Source: DAOVFN01 sp964484305 (lineage in GTDB: Archaea; Aenigmatarchaeota; Aenigmatarchaeia; QMZP01). From it: a DNA stretch of 64,000 bases. This document shows positions 57,451 through 64,000 of the stretch, piece by piece; the stretch's first letter is position 1; each line of letters starts with the position of its first letter. Both the position numbers and the translations under genes were made by a program. The notes under the pieces are model-generated. The model was not told the origin of the DNA, did no database searches, and saw only the letters and a program-made list of their open reading frames with translations. Location of the stretch: positions 12,252 to 76,251 of the forward strand of contig CAZAEI010000003.1 of NCBI GenBank assembly GCA_964484305.1, read 5' to 3'.

Positions 57451-58497
57451 ATGGACAAGACAACATTCAGAATACTCGATACACTCTCAAGGGACCTGGC
57501 CAGTCCTGTCTCTATAAACGAGCTGACCAAAAGAATAACAAGGCTGCACAGCCCTGCCTATTACAAGAATGTCTATGACAGGGTCCATGAGCTCTCCAGG
57601 AGAAGGCTCCTCAGCGTCTCCACAACCGGCAACGCCTCCCAGGTCTCCCTGAATCTTGGCAGCTATCTCTTGACTGACATGCTGGCAGAAGTGGAGATGA
57701 TAAACAAAAGGACCCTGCTTGAGAACAGGGAAGGCATCCAGGCAATCCTCATGGAGCTGGAGTCCTGCCTCAGCAGGGACTTTCCCCTGATAGATTCTGT
57801 TTCACTAGTTGCTCCCAAGAGAAACCTCTCCCTCAACAGGCTAGAGTTCCTAATCATCCTCAAACGGGGTGCAACAGACCTGATGGATATGCACCTCTGC
57901 CTCAGAAGGCTCCAATCCATGCACAACATCAGTATAGACCCCCTTATCCTCAGCGAGAGCGAATTCACAGGTTTTTTAAGGAGCAGTGAATACAATCCAC
58001 TCAAGGACATGCTTTCAGATAAGATAGCGGTTCTTAATCCAGTGAACCTCTGGAGGTTGCTATCCAAACACCTCACCAGCGGCATGGTAATAAAAAGCAC
58101 AGGGAGCGTGGATATCACAAGAATCCCTGAAAAGGACCTGTCTTACAACCTGGAAAGATTCGGGTACAGGGAATTCGGCACCAGGACACGGGCTGGCAGG
58201 AGGATATGCCTTGAATGCATCATCATCAGTGCAATGCTCAGTTCTGATGCAAGAAAAAGGGAATCTGTTCCTATTCTCCTTGCCAAGAACAAAATCAACT
58301 ACAGCCTCCTGGTCTTCCTGTGCCAGGAACACAACATACTAAACAAGCTTCTTGGCCTCCTGAATACTCTCAAAAAAATAAAGTGCTCAAATGAGGCCCT
58401 CTCGGCTATAAGAATCCTTGAAGCAATCGGAATAGATGAAGAGAAGGCTGATTTGAAGGGCATAAAGAAGAAGATGGAGCTCTACCATGCAACTTGA
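57451..58497 (+). CDS. winged-helix regulator/antitoxin-like protein
   Basis: The 348-aa protein has an N-terminal wHTH (FRILDTLSRDLASPVSINEL, then VYDRVHELSRRRLLSVS), a central region that may be a degenerate nucleotidyltransferase-like domain (DSVSLVAPKRNLSLNRLEFL), and an all-helical C-terminus. Its stop overlaps the next gene by 11 bp. Arrangement and operator suggest the autoregulating partner of a toxin-antitoxin or abortive-infection-type pair. Confidence 0.55.
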   Translation: MDKTTFRILDTLSRDLASPVSINELTKRITRLHSPAYYKNVYDRVHELSRRRLLSVSTTGNASQVSLNLGSYLLTDMLAEVEMINKRTLLENREGIQAILMELESCLSRDFPLIDSVSLVAPKRNLSLNRLEFLIILKRGATDLMDMHLCLRRLQSMHNISIDPLILSESEFTGFLRSSEYNPLKDMLSDKIAVLNPVNLWRLLSKHLTSGMVIKSTGSVDITRIPEKDLSYNLERFGYREFGTRTRAGRRICLECIIISAMLSSDARKRESVPILLAKNKINYSLLVFLCQEHNILNKLLGLLNTLKKIKCSNEALSAIRILEAIGIDEEKADLKGIKKKMELYHAT

Positions 58498-58996
58498 AAA
58501 GAAGCCCCTAATGGAATTCCTAGAGGAAATAGACAGGGCCCTGGAAGAGAGAATAGAACTCATAGCAGTTGGCGGGACAGCCATGACACTCCTGGACATT
58601 AAATCATCCACAATAGACATAGACTTCAATCTCTCTGATAGGGATGCTGAGTCATTCAGACAGGCACTCAAGGCAGTTCCACATGGTTACAGAATAGACA
58701 TATTCAGGGATGGCAATATATTCTCTCAGCAACTTCCTGACGGCTTTGAGAAGAAATGCATTCCCGCAAGGAGCTTCACAAATATTAACCTCCTGGCACT
58801 CCATCCCCTTGATATAGTTGTCACCAAAATAGGCAGGCTGGATGACAGAGACATCCAGGACATAAGGGCCTGTATAATGGAATTCGACCTGACCCGTGAA
58901 CAAGTAAAAGAAAGAGCCAGCATGGTGGAATACACGGGCAATGAAGAAAACTACCGCTACAATCTCAAATACGTGCTCAAGAACCTTTTTGACTGA
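58487..58996 (+). CDS. nucleotidyltransferase-like protein (DUF6036/AbiEii-type)
   Basis: The 169-aa protein has AVGGTAMTLLDIKSSTIDID (about 28-47), the GG-T-A plus D-x-D pattern of minimal nucleotidyltransferases found in AbiEii-like and DUF6036 proteins, then LLALHPLDIVVTKIGRLDDR. It could be a toxin modifying tRNA or proteins. The C-terminal codons overlap the convergent rnp2 end by 20 bp. Confidence 0.65.
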   Translation: MQLEKKPLMEFLEEIDRALEERIELIAVGGTAMTLLDIKSSTIDIDFNLSDRDAESFRQALKAVPHGYRIDIFRDGNIFSQQLPDGFEKKCIPARSFTNINLLALHPLDIVVTKIGRLDDRDIQDIRACIMEFDLTREQVKERASMVEYTGNEENYRYNLKYVLKNLFD

Positions 58997-59348
58997 TTTT
59001 CTTTCCCAACCCGGCCTTCTCCCTGCCGGATTTTATGGTCCCCGAAACCCTTACGCTCTGGAATATCACCCTCTGGTCACCAATCTGGTGTATCAGGCCC
59101 ATGGCCACCTTTACCTGGTCCACGTACTTGGGCGACACCTGGATAAAGCCTGACTGCTCTTTATGGTTCCAGAGGTTCCTCACAATCCTTATGTTGGCCC
59201 TTGCCAGCCCGGCCTCCCCTATCCAGTGTGTCATGGAGTTCCAGAGCGCGTCCCTCACGGTCCTGTAATCCACACCCTGCTCAGAGATAACCCTGAAGAC
59301 GACATACCTCTTCTTCTCCCTCATGCTGGGAAGCCTCCTCAGGCCCAT
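58977..59348 (-). CDS. rnp2: ribonuclease P protein component 2 (Pop5)
   Basis: The 123-aa protein has LPSMREKKRYVVFRVISEQG near the start and VIFQSVRVSGTIKSGREKAG at the end, the Pop5/Rnp2 hallmarks. It stabilises the RNase P catalytic RNA with Rpp30. A longer frame to 59393 exists; ATG 59348 fits the family and the TATA-like GAAATATAT upstream. Its last codons appear to have been replaced by sequence brought with the inserted module. Confidence 0.88.
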   Translation of the reverse strand: MGLRRLPSMREKKRYVVFRVISEQGVDYRTVRDALWNSMTHWIGEAGLARANIRIVRNLWNHKEQSGFIQVSPKYVDQVKVAMGLIHQIGDQRVIFQSVRVSGTIKSGREKAGLGKKISQKGS

Positions 59349-59460
59349 GGTAATCCTATGCCCCTCTAAACCACTAAATGGCATATATTTCAAACAGACA
59401 TTAATACAACAGTTGGGTGTCTGTTTAAAATAATTTATAATCCCATTATAAATAACTCTT

Positions 59461-60885
59461 ATGGACTACACCAGGCTCACTGTTTCTGATTTCATAGACC
59501 AGGCCGGCTCGGGCTCCCTTGACCTCAGGGACTTCTATCCCCGCCTCTTCAAGCGGCTCAGGGAACTCAACCGGACCTACAACATATTCGTGACCCTGGC
59601 CGGGGAGCAGGCCCTCTCCCACATTAAAGCAGCCAGAAAGCCCTCCGGAACCCTTGCGGGCCTCCCTGTCTCCCTCAAGGACAACATCTGCTCCGAGGGC
59701 CTTCAAGCAACAGCCGGCTCCAGGATACTCAAGGGTTATGTCCCGCCCTTTGACAGCACCGTGGCCTCCAGGATAAAGTCCCAAGGCGGGATTGTCGTCG
59801 GCAAGACCCAGATGGACGAGTTCGGCTTTGGCTGGGCCTCTACCAACTCGGGCTGGAAGATACCCAAGAACCCCCACGACCCCACAAGGACAACGGGCGG
59901 CTCCTCTGGCGGCGCAGCAGCCCTGGTAGCCAGCCTGGAATACCCCCACATAGCCCTGGGGCAGTCCACAGGCGGCTCCATCTCAAGCCCGGCCTCCCTC
60001 TGCGGCGTGGTGGGCCTCACCCCCACCTACGGCCTGGTGAGCCGCTACGGTCTTATTGACTTTGGCAACTCCCTGGACAAAATCGGCCCCATGGCCAGAA
60101 CCGTCCAGGATGCTGCGCTCATGCTTTCTGTGATAGCGGGCCACGACCCCAGGGACCCCACAACTGTCCAGAAACCTGCCCCGGACTACCACAAAAAACT
60201 CAAACCCTCTGTCAGGGGTTTGAGGATAGGCATCCCCAGGGAGTATTTTGGCAAGGGTGTCGACCCCCAGGTCTCTGACAGGGTCTGGTCCGCCATAAAG
60301 AGACTCGAGTCCCTGGGAGCGACCTGCAGGGAGATATCCCTGCCCATGACACCCGATGTAGTAGCCATCTACTACACAATAGCCACCTCAGAGGCAAGCA
60401 CCAACCTCGCCAAGTTCTGCGGCATCCGCTACGGCATGGAGGAGCCCATAGAGGGGGACTTCAACGAGTACTTCTCCAGGGTTCGGAGCAAGTACCTGGG
60501 AGAGGAGGCCAAGCGCAGAATCATCCTCGGGACCTACTCCAGGATGGCCGGCTACAGGGACCAGTACTACCTCAAGGCCATGCAGGCCAGGACACTCCTA
60601 ATCAGGGAGTTCAGGAAGGCCTTCAGGGTCTGCGACGTCCTGGCTGCCCCTGCCATGCCCTGCATAGCCCCCCGCTTCTCTGAAATAGAGTCCATGTCAC
60701 CACTCCAGAACTACATGATGGACATACTCACTGCGGCCCCGAACCTTGCCGGCATCCCCACGATAAGCCTGCCCTGCGGAAGGGTCAGGGGAATGCCCGT
60801 GGGCCTCCAGTTCATCGGAGACCACCTGGGGGAGCAGGCCATCCTCAACGCGGCCCACTGCTATGAAAGGGAGGCATCCCCATGA
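59461..60885 (+). CDS. gatA: aspartyl/glutamyl-tRNA amidotransferase subunit A
   Basis: The 474-aa amidase-signature enzyme has LPVSLKDNIC (catalytic Lys), TTGGSSGGAAALVA, and GQSTGGSISSPASLCG with the cis-Ser and nucleophile Ser. GatA releases ammonia from glutamine for transamidation of misacylated Asp- or Glu-tRNA. Its last codons overlap the following M20 peptidase start (ATGA). gatC is 21 kb away. Confidence 0.96.
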   Translation: MDYTRLTVSDFIDQAGSGSLDLRDFYPRLFKRLRELNRTYNIFVTLAGEQALSHIKAARKPSGTLAGLPVSLKDNICSEGLQATAGSRILKGYVPPFDSTVASRIKSQGGIVVGKTQMDEFGFGWASTNSGWKIPKNPHDPTRTTGGSSGGAAALVASLEYPHIALGQSTGGSISSPASLCGVVGLTPTYGLVSRYGLIDFGNSLDKIGPMARTVQDAALMLSVIAGHDPRDPTTVQKPAPDYHKKLKPSVRGLRIGIPREYFGKGVDPQVSDRVWSAIKRLESLGATCREISLPMTPDVVAIYYTIATSEASTNLAKFCGIRYGMEEPIEGDFNEYFSRVRSKYLGEEAKRRIILGTYSRMAGYRDQYYLKAMQARTLLIREFRKAFRVCDVLAAPAMPCIAPRFSEIESMSPLQNYMMDILTAAPNLAGIPTISLPCGRVRGMPVGLQFIGDHLGEQAILNAAHCYEREASP

Positions 60886-61991
60886 TTCAGCAGGCCCGCC
60901 TTGTCAGGACCCTCCAGCAGCTTGTGAGGATACCCAGCCACGAGTCCTGTGGTGAGATATCCAGCCACGTGGCCTCGGAAATCCGCAGGCTCGGCATAAA
61001 GCCCTCCATGGACAGGGACGGCAATGTGGTCGCCAGAATTGGCTCAGGCCAGGCCCTGCTCCTCAACGCCCACATGGACACCGTAGGCGTGAAGGACTAC
61101 AGGGATGCCTTCTCTGGTGAGATTAAGGGGGACAAACTCTACGGCCGAGGTTCCACAGACTGCAAGTCAGGGGTTGCAGCAATGCTCGAAATCCTTCGAA
61201 TCCTCAAGGAGAATCCACTCAAGAAGCAGGTGATATTCGCCTTCACAGTAGGAGAGGAAGATGGTAATGAAGATACCGATGGTGCCTACAATGTGGCCAA
61301 GAAGGTTAAGGCCACCCACGGCCTCGTGCTCGAAGATGCCGTCAAGGAGGACGGCAGCATTGGCATATTCATGGGCTGTAAGGGAAGGTTCGTTTATACT
61401 ATAGAAGTCCTCGGAAAGGCCAGCCACTCTGGATTACCAGAGGCAGGAGTGAATTCGATCTACCTGGCCTCAAAACTTATGGAACGGCTCAGGAAATTCA
61501 AAACCACTTCCATGAATATTCCAGGATGCGGAAAGGTCAGCTCATACCTGAACGTAACCCAGATAGAGGCCAGGGAGGGAAGCAATATAATCCCTGGAAG
61601 GTGCTCTCTCACCGTGGACTACCGGGCCCTTCCCGGAGACAAGGAAACCATTGTAAGAAGGAAAATCCAGCATATATGCAGTGCAGTTCTTGGAAACTCG
61701 TACAGAATATCCCTCATGAAACTACCAAAGGAGGGCTATATAGAATCAGATGCAGAATTCCTGAAGCTCGGCAGAAAAACCATCCGGGAGACAGGCATGA
61801 AGCCCTTCACGGGCCTTTCTTTTGGATGGAACGATGCCGCGGTCTTCAGCAAGGCTGGCATAGCCACGTTTAAGATGGGGCCTGGAACCACTGGCCAGGA
61901 CCACAAAAACCCTGAGTACTGCTGGATACCAGGCCTTGTGAAGGGAACCCAGGCCATACTCAATGTGATAAGGAGATGGGATGCGCAATGA
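60882..61991 (+). CDS. M20 family metallopeptidase/deacylase
   Basis: The 369-aa protein has LLLNAHMDTVGVKDY (about 60-74; zinc-binding His and catalytic Asp), GRGSTDCKSGVAAMLE, FTVGEEDGNEDTDGA (Glu-Glu), and the dimerisation lid HSGLPEAGVNSIYLASKLM. Like ArgE/DapE/LysK it hydrolyses an amide; the substrate cannot be fixed. It is wedged between gatA and gatB with ATGA overlaps on both sides, so it is produced with the amidotransferase. Confidence 0.88.
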   Translation: MIQQARLVRTLQQLVRIPSHESCGEISSHVASEIRRLGIKPSMDRDGNVVARIGSGQALLLNAHMDTVGVKDYRDAFSGEIKGDKLYGRGSTDCKSGVAAMLEILRILKENPLKKQVIFAFTVGEEDGNEDTDGAYNVAKKVKATHGLVLEDAVKEDGSIGIFMGCKGRFVYTIEVLGKASHSGLPEAGVNSIYLASKLMERLRKFKTTSMNIPGCGKVSSYLNVTQIEAREGSNIIPGRCSLTVDYRALPGDKETIVRRKIQHICSAVLGNSYRISLMKLPKEGYIESDAEFLKLGRKTIRETGMKPFTGLSFGWNDAAVFSKAGIATFKMGPGTTGQDHKNPEYCWIPGLVKGTQAILNVIRRWDAQ

Positions 61992-63454
61992 AAGTCAGGA
62001 TAGGCCTCGAAACGCATCTGCAACTCAACACCCGGAGCAAGGCCTTCTGTAGCTGCAGGAATCCTGTCAACCTCAGGGAGGAGCCTGAACCCAACACCCT
62101 GGTGTGCGACACCTGCCTGGGCATGCCAGGCTCCAAGCCCCGTGCAAACAAGGCGATGGTTGAGCAGGCCATTAAGGTGGCCCTTGCCCTAAACTGCTCG
62201 ATATCCAGGGAAACATTCTTCTCAAGAAAGACCTACTTCTATCCTGACATGAGCAAGAACTTCCAGATAACCCAGTACGAGGTTCCCCTTGCTGAGCACG
62301 GCCATGTTTATATTGATACCAGCTTTGTACTTGGAAAATCGAAATTGGGAGAAGCAACTTTAGGTATCAAGAAAAAGAAAATCAGGATAACTCGCGTCCA
62401 CATGGAGGAGGACCCCTCCAGGATAGTTCACGTGGGAGGCCTTGGAGGAAAACACACCCTCCTTGATTATAATCGTGCAGGTATCCCACTCGTTGAGATC
62501 GTGACAGAGCCTGACTTCTCGAGCCCTGAGGAGGCCAGGGATTTCCTCCAGAAACTCGCCACCATACTGGAATATCTGGGGGTTTATGATTCCAGCTCCA
62601 GGGCGGTCTTCAAGTCCGATGCCAACATCTCCCTGGCCGGCGGAAAGCGTGTGGAGGTCAAGAACATCACAGGCACCAAGGAAATCGAGCAGGCCCTCAA
62701 GTTCGAGATATTCAGGCAGCAGAACCTCATAAAGCGGGGCGGTAAAGTCGTCCAGTCAACCAGGGCCTGGGACCCCGACACCAAGACAACCCGAGAACTC
62801 AGGGCCAAGGAGACCGAAGAGGACTATGGCTACATCTTTGAGCCGGACCTCACCATACTCGAGATAACCCGGAAACAAATAACCAAGACTAAGAAATCCC
62901 TGCCCGAGCTCCCTGACCAGAAACACACCCGCTTTATAAAGCAGTTTAGGATACATCCCAAGGTATCCGAGGCCCTGGTATCCGAGCTCGATCTTGCCAA
63001 CCTCTTCGAGGATCTTGCCTCAAGAATAAACCCCAGGCTGGCCTCTGTATGGATTGCAGGCTACCTCAAAAAGACCCTTAACTACCATGACCTGAGATTC
63101 AGGGAATCGGGCCTGAAAACAGAATGGATAACCTCTCTTCTAAGGATGGTCCAGAAGGAAGAGCTAACCGACCGCAACGCCGAGCTTGTCATGAGGGAGA
63201 TGGTCGAGGATAAGGGGAACCCTGAAACCGTGATGAAAAAACACCACATCGGAAAAAGGGCTTCCCTGACAGGCAAACCCCTGAAAGATTCAATAGAAAG
63301 GGTCCTTAAGGCCAACCCCAGGGCCGTCCAGGACTACAGGGCAGGCGAGGACAAGGCCCTCCACTTCCTTGTGGGCCTGGCCATGAGGGAGACCAGGGGC
63401 CAGGTGGATGCCAACGACATTAGGAAGCTGATTCTGAAGCTGATAAAGAAATGA
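61988..63454 (+). CDS. gatB: aspartyl/glutamyl-tRNA amidotransferase subunit B
   Basis: The 488-aa protein starts MKVRIGLETHLQLNTRSKAF; zinc-binding Cys pairs C-S-C and C-D-T-C flank residues 19-42. It continues ALNCSISRETFFSRKTYFYP and HMEEDPSRIVHVGG, with a C-terminal YqeY-like tRNA-binding domain. GatB carries the kinase/transamidase site that converts Glu-tRNA-Gln or Asp-tRNA-Asn. ATG 61988 overlaps the M20 stop; a longer in-frame start (61976) lies inside that gene. Confidence 0.96.
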   Translation: MKVRIGLETHLQLNTRSKAFCSCRNPVNLREEPEPNTLVCDTCLGMPGSKPRANKAMVEQAIKVALALNCSISRETFFSRKTYFYPDMSKNFQITQYEVPLAEHGHVYIDTSFVLGKSKLGEATLGIKKKKIRITRVHMEEDPSRIVHVGGLGGKHTLLDYNRAGIPLVEIVTEPDFSSPEEARDFLQKLATILEYLGVYDSSSRAVFKSDANISLAGGKRVEVKNITGTKEIEQALKFEIFRQQNLIKRGGKVVQSTRAWDPDTKTTRELRAKETEEDYGYIFEPDLTILEITRKQITKTKKSLPELPDQKHTRFIKQFRIHPKVSEALVSELDLANLFEDLASRINPRLASVWIAGYLKKTLNYHDLRFRESGLKTEWITSLLRMVQKEELTDRNAELVMREMVEDKGNPETVMKKHHIGKRASLTGKPLKDSIERVLKANPRAVQDYRAGEDKALHFLVGLAMRETRGQVDANDIRKLILKLIKK

Positions 63455-63509
63455 CTGTTAAAAAGGCAAAAGGTTAAATTCTTTATCATATTTCTATTGA
63501 TGTGGCCTT

Positions 63510-64000
63510 ATGGATAAAGCAAAAATCATCATTCCTTCATCATCCGCAAATGTTGGATTGGGGTTTGACATATGGTGCTTGGGACTTGAACAGCCAAAGC
63601 TCCAGGTTACTTATACAAGGACAAAGATGGGAAAGGGGGTTGAGGTTGAAGCCAGAAGTCCCTATCAACCACCTTCTGGATTAAGTTTGGGTCATTCAGG
63701 CAAGAAAGCACTAGAAAACTATCTTGAAGTATTAGGTATAGACGAAGGTGCACACCTATTATACGAAGATGATGGTTATCCTGTTGGAGGATTGGGAAGA
63801 TCTGGTGCGGAGGCTGTTGGAGCTGTAATGGCAGCATCACTAATTTATGATAAATTAAGTCGAGATGAAATTATAGTTTATAGTTCAAAAGGAGAACCAG
63901 GTGAACATAAAGATAATGTGGCTGCATCAACCAATGGCAGGTTTAATATAATTGCAATTTCTCCCCTTACCGGCAATCCATCTGTGCACTTCTATGATGT
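63510..64000 (+). CDS. GHMP kinase, homoserine kinase-like (partial)
   Basis: 163 codons are visible before the window ends. The start is MDKAKIIIPSSSANVGLGFD, the homoserine kinase/GHMP N-terminus, and the ATP-binding motif 2 reads DGYPVGGLGRSGAEAVGAVM (about 90-109). GHMP kinases phosphorylate small alcohols; the S-A-N-x-G-x-G-F-D start favours homoserine kinase (threonine synthesis). AT-rich compared with gatB. Confidence 0.75.
   Translation, partial: MDKAKIIIPSSSANVGLGFDIWCLGLEQPKLQVTYTRTKMGKGVEVEARSPYQPPSGLSLGHSGKKALENYLEVLGIDEGAHLLYEDDGYPVGGLGRSGAEAVGAVMAASLIYDKLSRDEIIVYSSKGEPGEHKDNVAASTNGRFNIIAISPLTGNPSVHFYD

Noticed and set aside
1..64000. tRNA, rRNA or CRISPR features
   Set aside because: I scanned intergenic regions for T-arm-like GTTCRA motifs, rRNA blocks and regularly spaced repeats and saw none convincing; a covariance search would be decisive.

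Overview
The window is archaeal chromosome. Evidence: the 20S proteasome (psmA, psmB), the exosome set SBDS-rrp4-rrp41-rrp42, eL43 (L37Ae), Rpo12, prefoldin beta, the archaeal RNase aCPSF1, Orc1/Cdc6, RNase P subunit Rnp2, and two adjacent ether-lipid genes (glycerol-1-phosphate dehydrogenase and GGGP synthase). TATA boxes about 25 bp upstream of leaderless or short-leader starts are frequent. Division genes are of the FtsZ/SepF type. Composition is mixed: a GC-richer housekeeping backbone is interrupted by visibly AT-richer genes (sugar island, purB/purC, YkgJ-like gene, retroelement, homing endonuclease, pilin-like cluster), which suggests much lateral input. A DPANN or deep-branching archaeon is plausible, but I cannot place it from one window. 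I found no rRNA, tRNA or CRISPR array.

Layout. 1-9.2 kb: phosphoglycerate mutase end, proteasome/exosome/ribosome superoperon, sepF, aCPSF1, psmB. 9.4-14.4 kb: AT-rich carbohydrate island (GDE-like glycosidase, GT4, MFS, trehalase). 14.5-25.5 kb: ftsZ, rhomboid, ADP-forming acyl-CoA ligase beta-like gene, purB/purC, AmmeMemoRadiSam enzyme, cdc6, serS. 25.6-34.8 kb: YkgJ-like protein, carB-carA, infB (aIF5B), Nudix, archaeosortase and a secreted repeat protein, DUF460. 35.2-38.3 kb: a complete diversity-generating retroelement (DGR). 38.3-48.9 kb: gatC, mre11, cupin, MFS, eL33, metK with an abutting LAGLIDADG endonuclease, ftsY, lipid genes. 49-57.1 kb: ten membrane or pilin-like proteins, two carrying peptidoglycan-hydrolase domains. 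57.2-64 kb: a toxin-antitoxin-like pair inserted at the 3' end of rnp2, then gatA-M20 peptidase-gatB and the start of a GHMP kinase.

Main discoveries. (1) infB is interrupted, inside the P-loop codons, by a 30-nt insert with three in-frame stops. The insert lies in a bulge-helix-bulge fold whose canonical cleavage sites restore GHVDHGKT exactly, which indicates a spliced archaeal mRNA intron. (2) The DGR has target gene, variable repeat, template repeat, avd and reverse transcriptase. All 13 VR/TR mismatches fall on template adenines, and an 11-G tract lies at the avd/RT junction. (3) The pilin-like cluster combines repeated KG/RG-type leader peptides, a lytic transglycosylase and an M23 peptidase, and two of its promoters carry the same 17-bp palindrome. 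(4) sepF and aCPSF1 share a homologous leader that forms a 12-bp stem with a compensatory change. (5) A wHTH/nucleotidyltransferase pair is flanked by att-like direct repeats of the rnp2 3' end.
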